Positions 51,477-60,569 of a stretch of 64,000 bases of DNA are shown here, one piece after another. Location: positions 1-64,000 of the forward strand of contig JAEYRB010000023.1 of assembly GCA_023409735.1 (NCBI GenBank), written 5' to 3'. The stretch comes from Bacillota bacterium (lineage in GTDB: Bacteria > Bacillota > Clostridia > Acetivibrionales > DTU013). A program made the position numbers and the translations under genes. Position 1 is the stretch's first letter. Every line of letters starts with the position of its first letter. The notes below the pieces were generated by a model. The model saw nothing but the letters and a program-made list of their open reading frames with translations, was not told where the DNA came from and ran no database searches.

Positions 51477-52793
51477 TTATTTTTTTATCACACGTGTCTC
51501 AATGAAATCCTCCACAATTCCTGTCATAGAATCGTGATTCCATTTACGCGGATCCACCGGGTCCGCCTTAAATAGCAACACAGGTATTCCTGCGTCCTCT
51601 AGCGTTTTTCGGATAAAGAATGACCCTTCTACTGCCTGCATGCAGTTTTCAGGAACCATATATACAACGCCATCAACACGATTGTGGCGGGCTTCCTTTA
51701 AAAACCACTGTGAATTCCATGGTGGCATATGCAGAAAATCTTCCATTCCGATATATCTGGCAGCGAGGGCACGCAGCGGATCTTGTTCTACATGGTAACG
51801 GCGATAAGCATCCGCACCCATTGCAAGATATATACTCCACATAAAGACCGCACCATATTTATCCTCAAAATTCTGATAGAAGCTGAAATCATGCCACAGG
51901 CCTCTCCCCAGCCACATTAGGCGATATTTCTCATTAGGAACCGCAACATCGCCCCGTTTCTGTTTTTCTGCGACCTCTTCATACAACCGCCTTGCGTGAT
52001 CTGCAGCCCAGCGTGTACCACGCTGCCACTGTGCCGGCATAACAGCGTTTATAGTATCCACCACAGTAACAGGAACAGGACTGCTGCCAGCAATCAGGTC
52101 ACGGATTTTACCATACCATGTTTCCTGCTCGTTAATGTTGTCCATGACTTCTTGCAGACGGTTAATGTCGAACATTTTCCCTGTCTTCATTTCAAGGAAG
52201 CGTATCAGTTCTCTTAATTCTTCAACGGCTGTGTCCAAACGATCAGTATCGTAAAGGCTTTCCCAGTCATAGGGAGCCAGTTCCCACCATTTCAGCGGAG
52301 TCTTTCTTGCAACGGTGTTTTCCATAGCATAGAAGTCCGCATTGTGTTTTTTTGCAAAAAGCTCAAAAATTTTCCCTTGACAGTCACAAGTCAGACGCGT
52401 AATGGCAATTGTGGGATTCGGCAGCCCGCCCCATGGGCCAAGTGGATTGCCCTCAGCATCAAAACTGTGATCTTCGGGATCAAGACTTTCAGCAAAAGCT
52501 GTAGCACAGTAGCTGCAAAGATCATCTCTGTAACCAGCCTGTCTGAGTAAGCCAAAATACTTGGCGGTCATACGCTTTGCACCGCAAATAGCCGCCCACC
52601 ACTGGTTTACAACAAACGGAATGTCCATAGCCCGCAGAATCTCCATTGGAACATCGGCATTGAGATATCCAAAGTCTTCGCCTGCTTCCACTCTTGCCTT
52701 CAGACCCTGAAACCACTCCTTCTGATAAGCGCTGGCCTCGGCAGTGGCATGGAGCCTTTTCTTCGCTCCGGATTTTATCACTTGTTCAGTCAT
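51477..52793 (-). CDS. 2-hydroxyacyl-CoA dehydratase-family protein, cluster-bearing subunit
   Basis: The 438-residue protein has the HgdB/FldB/BcrB-type layout: 'DVPMEILRAMDIPFVVNQWW', 'DDLCSYCATAFAESL', 'ITRLTCDCQGKIFELFAKKH' and 'YMVPENCMQAVEGSFFIRKT'. The C-terminal pattern is 'IPVLLFKADPVDPRKW'. Conserved cysteines that can hold a [4Fe-4S] cluster are present. The family reduces or dehydrates acyl-CoA substrates via ketyl radicals, after activation by an ATP-driven HgdC-type protein that is not found in this window. It lies three bases after its partner gene. AAGGAGG precedes the ATG. Confidence 0.9.
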   Translation of the reverse strand: MTEQVIKSGAKKRLHATAEASAYQKEWFQGLKARVEAGEDFGYLNADVPMEILRAMDIPFVVNQWWAAICGAKRMTAKYFGLLRQAGYRDDLCSYCATAFAESLDPEDHSFDAEGNPLGPWGGLPNPTIAITRLTCDCQGKIFELFAKKHNADFYAMENTVARKTPLKWWELAPYDWESLYDTDRLDTAVEELRELIRFLEMKTGKMFDINRLQEVMDNINEQETWYGKIRDLIAGSSPVPVTVVDTINAVMPAQWQRGTRWAADHARRLYEEVAEKQKRGDVAVPNEKYRLMWLGRGLWHDFSFYQNFEDKYGAVFMWSIYLAMGADAYRRYHVEQDPLRALAARYIGMEDFLHMPPWNSQWFLKEARHNRVDGVVYMVPENCMQAVEGSFFIRKTLEDAGIPVLLFKADPVDPRKWNHDSMTGIVEDFIETRVIKK

Positions 52794-52796
52794 GCC

Positions 52797-53957
52797 TCAT
52801 TCCTCCTTCAATTCTTGAATAAACTGCTCAATGGCAGCATCTAAGCCTATATTGCTGCAAACAGGATACTGCATTTTAGAAAAAGCCATTGTCCTGATTC
52901 CGGTAGCCTCCAATGCAGCCTTCTGCGTTGGGTAATCCCAGCTTGCCGCATCCTCATAAATATTTGTATAGAAAATTACAGCCTGTGCTTTTGTAGCAAT
53001 TGCCTCACTGCTAAGGGCCTCCACGCGCTGAGAGACAAATGCTTTCTTTGAACTGAACAACCGTAGCATATATCTGTCCACAATACTACGTACCACAGGA
53101 TAATCAGGATTGCAGTCCCTGTTATAGAACCGGTCTCCCCAATCATGATCTTCGCCCACGACTACTGCACCGGCATCTTCAATCTTATCATACAGCTCTG
53201 TGCTTTCCTGCGAACTGCCGGTAACGAAAATACGAGGGCCTTTCAGAACAGGCCAACCTGCAGCCGCCCTCGTTATAGATCTCACCAGATTTGTATGCTT
53301 TTCCCTATCCATGAAAAACGCCGAGCCTATGATGACCAGCGCCTCGCTGCCGCTGATGCGGACCTCGGAGCCTCTGCGAAGAGCTGCCATCTCACGGAGA
53401 GCCTGGCGGTTTTGGTTGCATACATGTATAGCATTCATTATATCCTCATCCGAAATCATATGTCCGCACCACTCCTCCAACTGCTCGCGGAACAATGCGA
53501 CAACCTGTTCATTGCGATCCTGATGCATTCTGTTGCGCGTAAAAAGCCAATCAAGGAATATCAACGGCGGTAAATCCTCTAGATTGATCCGCACAATTTC
53601 ACGAAGATACAAAAATACACGGATAAGTACATCAGTTGAATTTGAAATAGCAAGAAAGTCTGCCTGTTTTTTATATGTACCATCAACGACTTTTTCAAAT
53701 TGTTTCCGTACTACCGGATCAAAAGCAAACTCAAGATAGGTATCGGTTTTCCGCAGCTGCTTCTCCGGGTCAGCAAAAACCTGTAGAGGAAACATTCCCG
53801 CTGCTATAATCAGCTCATCCGGTACATCAAAGCCAAGTTTTGCAACGACCTTTTTACCCGCCGCCCGAGATGAAAGCGCATCTCTTTCACGATTACAATA
53901 AATATCCATAAGCTGCGCAAATGCCGTAGCTTGCATGGCACATTCACGAATGCCCAT
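52797..53957 (-). CDS. 2-hydroxyacyl-CoA dehydratase-family protein, apparently degenerate subunit
   Basis: The 386-residue protein has the family fold ('GFDVPDELIIAAGMFPLQVF', 'ADFLAISNSTDVLIRVFLYL', 'AVIFYTNIYEDAASWDYPTQ'). The positions that usually read Cys-Asp after the second strand and Lys-Phe-Cys-Asp near the C-terminus appear here as Ser-Thr-Asp and Ile-Tyr-Glu-Asp. It may therefore not hold the usual cluster and could be a structural partner. Other cysteines exist (near residues 6, 20, 165 and 184), so an altered site is possible. GGAGG precedes the ATG. Confidence 0.8.
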   Translation of the reverse strand: MGIRECAMQATAFAQLMDIYCNRERDALSSRAAGKKVVAKLGFDVPDELIIAAGMFPLQVFADPEKQLRKTDTYLEFAFDPVVRKQFEKVVDGTYKKQADFLAISNSTDVLIRVFLYLREIVRINLEDLPPLIFLDWLFTRNRMHQDRNEQVVALFREQLEEWCGHMISDEDIMNAIHVCNQNRQALREMAALRRGSEVRISGSEALVIIGSAFFMDREKHTNLVRSITRAAAGWPVLKGPRIFVTGSSQESTELYDKIEDAGAVVVGEDHDWGDRFYNRDCNPDYPVVRSIVDRYMLRLFSSKKAFVSQRVEALSSEAIATKAQAVIFYTNIYEDAASWDYPTQKAALEATGIRTMAFSKMQYPVCSNIGLDAAIEQFIQELKEE

Positions 53958-54257
53958 AAAAATACCTCCTGGAGCTATTTTGTAAAGATATTTTAATTAT
54001 AATGCCGCGAAAAATCAGTAACCATGTTAAGGACTCCTATATTTGATGATTTTCAATGTGCAGTTAGCACATACTTTCATGAGCTTTTAATATAGCGAAG
54101 TACTTAGTCTTCTCTATAAACAAGGTAATTCAACTATTGTAAGGCAGTGATATAGTGAATAATGTTTTATATTTGCAGCATAAAACAACTTACTATAGAA
54201 AAGCAGAAGTCCATATAATATACTATTTATAAAAGTCAACATTAGAAGGAGCTTATA
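53958..54257. other. Divergent promoter region
   Basis: The 300-base AT-rich region separates the divergent dehydratase-like pair and the HAD phosphatase. Candidate -10 boxes TATAAT are visible on the minus strand near 53998-54003 and on the plus strand near 54216-54222, each with a weak -35. No operator or RNA was recognised. Confidence 0.4.
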
Positions 54258-55067
54258 ATGTCTTACAAACTAGTGGCTGCAGACATGGATGGAACATTGC
54301 TTGACAGTAATGGTAACATCACAGTAAAGACAATAGCTGCAATAAAAAGAGCAGCTGAAAGGAATGTGATTTTCACTGTCAGCACCGGCAGACCAATTCA
54401 GGGTGTAGAGAAATACAACCATGCCCTCAGTCTTGATGTCCCTTTTATAACATACAATGGCGCCATGATAGTCATGGGCAGATCAAAAGAAATTATATAT
54501 CAACAAAATGTTGAGTCTGAGGATGCACGAAGAGTTCTGAGAATAGCCAGAGAATTAGGAACCACATTTATCGTATGGTCAAATAACCAGCTCTATGCGA
54601 ACGTGCTTAACGAGCAGGTACATAATTATAAAAAGCTTTCAGCTGTTGAACCAATTGAGATCGAAGATGACGAAATGCTTATAAAACAGGGTATTACAAA
54701 GATACTTTGGATCAACAGCGCTGAAACACTGATCCATTATCAAGATTTCTTGAAGGATAAGCTGCCTGACTCTATCAGTTATTACACGTCAAAGCCCATC
54801 TACCTGGAATTCGTAGACAGCAGAGTATCCAAAGCCACTGCAATGAAAAGACTGGGAGAGTATTTTGGTATAAGCCGTGAAGAAATGATAGCAGTAGGCG
54901 ACGGCTACAATGATCTTTCAATGATCGAATATGCCGGCCTTGGTGTCGCCATGGAAAACGCACCTGATGAAATCAAGGCAAAGGCCGACTTTGTTACACT
55001 GTCAAATGACAATGATGGGATAGCATACTTGCTTGAGAAATTTGTATTATCAGAAGAAAAGGAATAG
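54258..55067 (+). CDS. Cof-type HAD-superfamily phosphatase
   Basis: The 269-residue protein is a class IIB HAD phosphatase: motif I DMDGTLLD (residues 8-15), motif II in 'FTVSTGRPIQGVEKY', Lys in 'DSRVSKATAMKRLGEYFGI', and motif IV 'AVGDGYNDLSMIEYAGLGVA'. These enzymes dephosphorylate sugar phosphates, FMN or pyridoxal phosphate, and the target cannot be chosen. AAGGAG precedes the ATG. It is a single-gene unit. Confidence 0.93.
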   Translation: MSYKLVAADMDGTLLDSNGNITVKTIAAIKRAAERNVIFTVSTGRPIQGVEKYNHALSLDVPFITYNGAMIVMGRSKEIIYQQNVESEDARRVLRIARELGTTFIVWSNNQLYANVLNEQVHNYKKLSAVEPIEIEDDEMLIKQGITKILWINSAETLIHYQDFLKDKLPDSISYYTSKPIYLEFVDSRVSKATAMKRLGEYFGISREEMIAVGDGYNDLSMIEYAGLGVAMENAPDEIKAKADFVTLSNDNDGIAYLLEKFVLSEEKE

Positions 55068-55139
55068 AACCATCGCCTTACTTTGCTGGCATGCTGTACC
55101 AATTCTTTTAATGAAGGCCTTTACGATTTTTCATAGTTA

Positions 55140-55184
55140 GGCAAGCCCTGGCACTTGTGCCTCATTCCGGAAATAGGGCTTGCC
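55140..55184. terminator. Stem-loop between convergent genes
   Basis: GGCAAGCCCT and AGGGCTTGCC form a perfect ten-bp stem with a 25-base loop between the HAD phosphatase and the convergent methyltransferase gene. No clear T-tract follows on either strand. Confidence 0.5.
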
Positions 55185-55203
55185 GCAGATTAAACAAATA
55201 TCC

Positions 55204-55947
55204 TTACTTTTTTGTTGCCAGTAGTCGAAGAAAAGTAATATTTCTACCATTATCAACTTCCATACCCTTTGCTTCGTCCGGATCAAGAATCCATATGAAA
55301 TCACGCCATATTTTAGCGCCTTCTTTATTCTCGAATGCATCAATAATATTTATATCAATTGACTTTGCTTTTTCCCATAAATTACGCCACCAAGCAGGGG
55401 AATGGTAGGAATCAAAATCGGGATGCCAATATGGTTTTAGGTATTCCGGTGGTTCGGTTAATTCATTAAAAAGTCCCGGGTTTACAATGGCAATTTGTCC
55501 GCCTGGTTTAACAACGCGAGCCAAATGTGCATCAACAAAGTTCTCATCCGATCCGTAAGACCATATAGAATTAATGCTAATCACAGCGTCAAAAAATTCA
55601 TCAGCAAAAGGCATCTCTAAAGCATTACCATGAATAGGGAATACTGAATCGTGCACACCGGCTTCCCTGATGCGTTTCCAATTATCATTTGCTCCAATCC
55701 ATAAATCATATGCACAGACTTCTGCATTAAATTCTTTTGCCAAGAAAATTGAACTTATTGCTTTACCGCACCCAAGGTCTAATATTCGCATACCAGGTCT
55801 TAAATTCATACTTTGTGTCAGTGCTTCGGTTAACCAAAGGCAATGAGAACCCATCTGATTGTTAATGATCCAGTAAGGATCATACTTTGAAGACAAGGGG
55901 TATAAAGGGTTTTTCATTTTATCATCAATACGATTTGACAAACTCAT
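55204..55947 (-). CDS. Class I SAM-dependent methyltransferase
   Basis: The 247-residue protein has the SAM-binding motif I 'GMRILDLGCGKAISSIFLAK' (residues ~57-76), then 'CAYDLWIG', and 'FDAVISINSIWSYG' in motif IV. Its substrate is unknown. The start at 55947 follows AAGGGAG; the frame runs to 56049, but the extra 34 residues are Lys/Asn-rich without a ribosome site. It converges with the HAD phosphatase. Confidence 0.88.
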   Translation of the reverse strand: MSLSNRIDDKMKNPLYPLSSKYDPYWIINNQMGSHCLWLTEALTQSMNLRPGMRILDLGCGKAISSIFLAKEFNAEVCAYDLWIGANDNWKRIREAGVHDSVFPIHGNALEMPFADEFFDAVISINSIWSYGSDENFVDAHLARVVKPGGQIAIVNPGLFNELTEPPEYLKPYWHPDFDSYHSPAWWRNLWEKAKSIDINIIDAFENKEGAKIWRDFIWILDPDEAKGMEVDNGRNITFLRLLATKK

Positions 55948-56158
55948 AAGTAATTCTCCCTTTTTATTCTTAATTATCACAATATGCTTTGTATTTTTGT
56001 TATCAGAAGCTCCCATATTGGTATCTTTTTTATGGAGTATCCTTCCCAATTACAATATCACATACATCTTCCGTTGCTCTATATAGCAATTTTACAAATT
56101 AAGGAATATTTTGTCAACATGCTGTGTAAACAATAGATATGAAATGCATAGGGAAATA

Positions 56159-56857
56159 CTATTCAAACTCTCGGAACCCCATTTTTAGCCAGGCATCACG
56201 TGTTATGGTATTCTGGGCCTGAAGGCTGTTGTCACGCTGAAAGCTGTGAACTGCTTTTTTAAGCCCGTCCTCATAAATTCCATCCAGTTCTCCAGTATAG
56301 TATCCAAGCTGCTTAAGTCTTCTTTGTATTGCAAGTACGTCCGCTCCCCTATCACCGGGGATTATTTCATCAAAGCCTCTGCCGAACGGTCCGAACTGCC
56401 CGTTGACAATGGCTACATCAGTTCCTATAGGCACTATATCATAAAGCTCCGCCACATCCTCATTGTACATCCTGATGCAGCCACCGCTTGCAGCAGAGCC
56501 TATAGAGCTATCGTATATAGTTCCATGTATTCCATAAGTCCCCCAGGGTACGTCAAGGCCTAGCCATCGCCCGCCGAAGCCCTCCCCCCAATCTCCCTTT
56601 TCAATTATGGTCCAGCATCCCAGGGGAGATGGATATCCGGATTTACCGGAAGCTATAGGATACTCCTTAATACACTTTCCATTTTCCAAAAGATACAGCG
56701 TTTTATCTTCTATTTCAATGAATATGCTATACACCTTTTTATCATAATCAGCATAATTATTTGATATAGGATAGCTTGAATCAACTATTATTTGTGTTAT
56801 TGATAATGACAACAGCACAGATAAAAAAACAACGATAGAAAACCTTGCCCTACTCAC
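56159..56857 (-). CDS. L,D-transpeptidase (YkuD) with peptidoglycan-binding domain
   Basis: The 232-residue protein has an N-terminal signal or anchor segment (residues ~5-24), then the YkuD catalytic domain (~43-155). His111 ('GIHGT') and the nucleophile Cys127 are in 'SGGCIRM', with Arg129. The C-terminal peptidoglycan-binding domain (~165-230) contains 'DVLAIQRRLKQLGYYTGELD'. It makes 3-3 crosslinks or anchors proteins in the cell wall or spore cortex. The start is GTG at 56857 with GGAGG seven bases upstream, and this site is sequestered by a hairpin at 56858-56898. Confidence 0.92.
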   Translation of the reverse strand: MSRARFSIVVFLSVLLSLSITQIIVDSSYPISNNYADYDKKVYSIFIEIEDKTLYLLENGKCIKEYPIASGKSGYPSPLGCWTIIEKGDWGEGFGGRWLGLDVPWGTYGIHGTIYDSSIGSAASGGCIRMYNEDVAELYDIVPIGTDVAIVNGQFGPFGRGFDEIIPGDRGADVLAIQRRLKQLGYYTGELDGIYEDGLKKAVHSFQRDNSLQAQNTITRDAWLKMGFREFE

Positions 56858-56898
56858 AACAACACCTCCGCAAGATATTTATATGCAGAGGTGTTGTT
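56858..56898 (-). promoter_or_regulatory. Hairpin sequestering the L,D-transpeptidase ribosome binding site
   Basis: On the minus strand AACAACACCTC (5' arm, 56888-56898) pairs perfectly with GAGGTGTTGTT (3' arm, 56858-56868), across a 19-base loop. The 3' arm contains the GAGG of the ribosome binding site and ends directly at the GTG start. The folded RNA should block translation unless it is opened. Confidence 0.65.
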
Positions 56899-57069
56899 TC
56901 AAATCAACAATATTACTAAATAAAAATTAATATATATGAAAGAAATTGAGTAAGCCATCCATTGTGAATATCAGAATTATCTCCAATAGTGCATTGGTAA
57001 TCAATTATTGTACCGCTATTAATATTTTTATATATTTACACTCGAATATTACTCAAAGGAAACCTGCTT

Positions 57070-57327
57070 CTATCCAAGTTTTATTTCAAATTTATCAAAC
57101 CATACCTTATCCATAAATTGCTCTGAAGTGAAAAATGTCTTTCTGAAAATAGCCAGCTCACGGGTATTTTTCTTAAGCCAAAGCGGAACAGGTATATCCA
57201 TCTGCTTACAAAGATCGATAAGGCACTTTTCCAGCTTATCCCTGAAGCTATGCTCCTCAGCGCTGTCTTCTGCTGAATCCTCTTTTACAAGCTTGTTGTT
57301 TACATAAAGCTTACCGTCCAGTTTCAT
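57070..57327 (-). CDS. Small uncharacterised acidic/basic protein
   Basis: The 85-residue soluble protein reads 'MKLDGKLYVNNKLVKEDSAE' at the N-terminus, then a helix with 'FRDKLEKCLIDLCKQMDIPV', and ends in an aromatic-rich 'FFTSEQFMDKVWFDKFEIKL'. AAGGGTGAT precedes the ATG at 57327; the frame is open to 57381 without a site. The sequence looks like a real, folded small protein, but I do not recognise the family. It is about 50 bases from the branched-chain operon end and may be independent of it. Confidence 0.65.
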   Translation of the reverse strand: MKLDGKLYVNNKLVKEDSAEDSAEEHSFRDKLEKCLIDLCKQMDIPVPLWLKKNTRELAIFRKTFFTSEQFMDKVWFDKFEIKLG

Positions 57328-57459
57328 ATATATCACCCTTTTTCGGCTATCATAAATACCCATTTCAAATTGATACAGCATTTTAATGAGGTTAGTCGTA
57401 TGTCATTCATACGACCAACCTCACTATATTATCTCCGAACTCGCTGTTCCTGTAAAGTA

Positions 57460-59022
57460 TTATCTTCCAAGCTTGTATTCAATTGAGTCGACCAATGCCC
57501 TCCAGCTTGCATCTATTATGTCGGTGGATACTCCAATGGTAGTCCAGACCTCGCTGCCATCAGTGGATTCTATAAGGACCCTTACCTTTGCCGCTGTAGC
57601 TGATGTTGAATCAAGCACCCTAACCTTGTAGTCGGTCAGCTTCATTTCCGAAATTATAGGATAGAAACGAGCAAGCGCCTTTCTAAGGGCATTATCCAGA
57701 GCATTGACCGGTCCATCGCCTTCAGCCGCAGTTATTTCCTCCTCATTTCCCACCTTTACCTTAATGAGTGCCGACGAATTCTTCTCGCTGGAGGATATAG
57801 TGGGCTCATTAACGATAACCTTGAAATCCTTGAGCTCAAAATATGGGTGATACTTACCCAGCACCTTCTTAATAATAAGCTCGAAGGAGCTTTCAGCGCC
57901 TTCATACTGATAGCCCTCGTGTTCCATTTCTTTAAGTTTTTCAAGGACCCTCATTGTTTCAGTAGAATCCTTGGTAACAGATGGATCAATTTTGTTAATA
58001 ATATTAAGAACAGCGCTTCTTCCAGCAACCTCAGACATGAGAAAAATACGCCCGTTACCCACTGCCTTAGGATCAACCATCTCATATGCAGAACTATTCT
58101 TCACAACCGCATCAGCATGCATCCCGGCCTTGTGCGCAAACGCTGCCCGCCCTACATATGGCGCCCTTTCATCAAAAACCACATTTGATATTTCACTTAT
58201 GGATCTGGCAACAGAGGTAATATGCTGCATACTCATTTCCGGAATACAACTGTAACCCATATGCAGCTGCAAATTTGGTATGATAGTACAAAGGTTGGCA
58301 TTACCACATCTTTCACCAAGGCCGTTTATCGTTCCCTGTACCTGTACAGCTCCGGCCTGTACAGCCATAATAGTACCCGCAACAGCCATTCCATTGTCAT
58401 TATGACAGTGGATCCCGATTGGTATGTCAATTAATTCTACGACCTCTTTTGTTATATTATATATATCCAATGGCATAGAGCTTCCCTTTGTATCACAAAG
58501 ACATATACTGTCAGCCCCGGCTTGCCTTGCCGCTTCCAAAGTCTCCATGGCATATTCTCTGTTTTCTCTGAACCCATCAAAGAAATGCTCTGCATCATAA
58601 ACAACTTCTCTTCCCATCTTCTTAAAGTAGCTGATCGTATCAGCGATCATGCTGATATTTTCATTCAAGGTGGTCTTGAGAATATCTATGACCTGAAAAT
58701 CCCACGACTTGCCGAATATAACCACAGCCTCGGTGCCAGCGGCCAGAAGAGAACGAACATTAGCATCCTCCTCGACGGGTATACCAACTCTTCTGGTACT
58801 TCCGAAGGCAATGATTTTTGAGGTTTGCAGCTTAAGCTTTCCTACTCTTTCAAAAAACTCCAGTTCCTTTGGATTTGATGTTGGATTTCCTGCTTCAATG
58901 TATGAAATTCCAAGAGCATCAAGCTTTTTAACAACCTTAAGCTTATCCTCAACAGTGTATGAAATGCCCTGTGCCTGCGCTCCGTCTCTGAGAGTGGAAT
59001 CCAATACAATTATCTTTTTCAT
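57460..59022 (-). CDS. cimA: (R)-citramalate synthase
   Basis: The 520-residue enzyme belongs to the DRE-TIM metallolyase group: 'VLDSTLRDGAQAQGISYTVE' at the N-terminus, metal motif HCHND ('PIGIHCHNDNGMAVAG') and 'INGLGERCGNANL'. A C-terminal regulatory LeuA_dimer domain starts after ~375. The DSTLRDGAQ-x-x-G start separates citramalate synthases from isopropylmalate synthases, whose version (DTTLRDGEQTPG) is in the next gene upstream. It condenses pyruvate and acetyl-CoA, opening a threonine-independent route to isoleucine. It overlaps leuA by four bases. Confidence 0.93.
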   Translation of the reverse strand: MKKIIVLDSTLRDGAQAQGISYTVEDKLKVVKKLDALGISYIEAGNPTSNPKELEFFERVGKLKLQTSKIIAFGSTRRVGIPVEEDANVRSLLAAGTEAVVIFGKSWDFQVIDILKTTLNENISMIADTISYFKKMGREVVYDAEHFFDGFRENREYAMETLEAARQAGADSICLCDTKGSSMPLDIYNITKEVVELIDIPIGIHCHNDNGMAVAGTIMAVQAGAVQVQGTINGLGERCGNANLCTIIPNLQLHMGYSCIPEMSMQHITSVARSISEISNVVFDERAPYVGRAAFAHKAGMHADAVVKNSSAYEMVDPKAVGNGRIFLMSEVAGRSAVLNIINKIDPSVTKDSTETMRVLEKLKEMEHEGYQYEGAESSFELIIKKVLGKYHPYFELKDFKVIVNEPTISSSEKNSSALIKVKVGNEEEITAAEGDGPVNALDNALRKALARFYPIISEMKLTDYKVRVLDSTSATAAKVRVLIESTDGSEVWTTIGVSTDIIDASWRALVDSIEYKLGR

Positions 59023-60569
59023 ACTGACTCCTTCCCGTTGGAGATTCCCTTTCCACAGTCGCTGATAACTCTATTGATAGCATTTACATAAGCTTTTATA
59101 CTGGCTTCGATTACGTCTGTGCTTACGCCTCTTCCAACAAATATCCGGTTATCCTTCATAACCCGGACAGTTGCTTCGCCAAGGGCATCCGCTCCCTCTG
59201 TAACACCCTTTAGACTGTAATCCTGAAGCTCCACTTCAAAGCCAACTGTCCTTTCAACTGCCTTGAATGCTGCATTTATCGGGCCGTCGCCTGTGGCAGC
59301 TTCAGTAAGAAGCTCTCCATCCTTGTACATGCTTACCGCAGCTGTTGCAATAAGTTTGTTTCCACTGTTGATCTGATAACTTTCCAGCTTATATGCCTCA
59401 CAGATCTCTGCAACCTTTTCCTCCACTAAGGCCTCAATATCCCTGTCAAGAACGACCTTTTTCTTATCTGCCAGTGCCTTGAACTTCTCAAAGGCCTTAG
59501 CTACTTCATCTGGCGACAGATTGTAGCCCATTTCCTGTAACCGTTCATCAAAGGCATGCTTGCCGGAGAGCTTTCCGAGCATCATCCTGTTTTGTGAAAG
59601 GCCTATTGATTCAGGTGTCATTATTTCATAGGTCGATTTTTCATTCATTACGCCATGCTGGTGTATACCTGACTCGTGTGCAAAGGCATTTGCCCCCACC
59701 ACTGCTTTGTTAGGCTGGACCTTAATTCCGGTGAGGCTGCTGATTAGCTTTGAGGTTCGGTATATCTGTTTTGTGTCAATATTATGGACTATATCTCCAT
59801 AATAATCCCTTCTGGTATTGATGCCCATAATTATTTCTTCTACAGATGCATTGCCGGCTCTTTCACCAAGACCATTTATCGTACATTCTATCTGTGTGGC
59901 ACCATTTCGCATTGCAGCAAGAGAATTTGCCACGGCAAGGCCGAGGTCATTATGACAGTGAACGCTGATATCTACCTTTTCGATACCCGGAACATTCTCC
60001 CTGATACCCTTTATTAGCTGACCGAATTCATCGGGAGATGAATAGCCCACTGTATCCGGAATATTGACAACAGTAGCTCCTGCCTTAATTACCTCCTCAA
60101 TGATCCTATAAAGAAATTCTATCCTGGTCCTGCTGGCATCCTCGGCTGAAAACTCTACATCAGAGCAGTATTTTTTTGCGTACCTGACCATAGCCGCTGC
60201 CCGTTCAAAAACCTCGTCCTCAGTCATCTTCAGCTTATATTTCATATGAATATCCGATGTGGCAATAAAGGTGTGTATTCGTGGAGCCTCTGCATTACAC
60301 ACAGCATCCCATGCCTTATCTATATCGATTTGAGTGGCTCTGCTGAGACTTGCGACAGTAACACCCTTTACATTTTCAGCTATAGTCTTAACTGCAAGAT
60401 AATCTCCCTGAGAGGCTATTGCAAAGCCTGCTTCAATTACATCAACTCCAAGCCGCGACAACTGCCTTGCAATCTCAAGCTTCTCCTGTATATTTAAGCT
60501 GACGCCGGGCGTCTGCTCCCCATCCCTTAAAGTAGTATCAAATATTTTTATTCTTGTAGCCATATACAT
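59019..60569 (-). CDS. leuA: 2-isopropylmalate synthase
   Basis: The ~516-residue enzyme shows 'IFDTTLRDGEQTPGVSLNIQ', metal motif HCHND ('VDISVHCHNDLGLAVANSLA'), 'INGLGERAGNASVEEI', and 'HESGIHQHGVM' near residue 295. A C-terminal LeuA_dimer allosteric domain senses leucine. It condenses 2-oxoisovalerate with acetyl-CoA, the first leucine step. GGGAGG precedes ATGs at 60569 and 60563, either of which may be used. It ends in the ATGA overlap with cimA. Confidence 0.96.
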   Translation of the reverse strand: MYMATRIKIFDTTLRDGEQTPGVSLNIQEKLEIARQLSRLGVDVIEAGFAIASQGDYLAVKTIAENVKGVTVASLSRATQIDIDKAWDAVCNAEAPRIHTFIATSDIHMKYKLKMTEDEVFERAAAMVRYAKKYCSDVEFSAEDASRTRIEFLYRIIEEVIKAGATVVNIPDTVGYSSPDEFGQLIKGIRENVPGIEKVDISVHCHNDLGLAVANSLAAMRNGATQIECTINGLGERAGNASVEEIIMGINTRRDYYGDIVHNIDTKQIYRTSKLISSLTGIKVQPNKAVVGANAFAHESGIHQHGVMNEKSTYEIMTPESIGLSQNRMMLGKLSGKHAFDERLQEMGYNLSPDEVAKAFEKFKALADKKKVVLDRDIEALVEEKVAEICEAYKLESYQINSGNKLIATAAVSMYKDGELLTEAATGDGPINAAFKAVERTVGFEVELQDYSLKGVTEGADALGEATVRVMKDNRIFVGRGVSTDVIEASIKAYVNAINRVISDCGKGISNGKESV

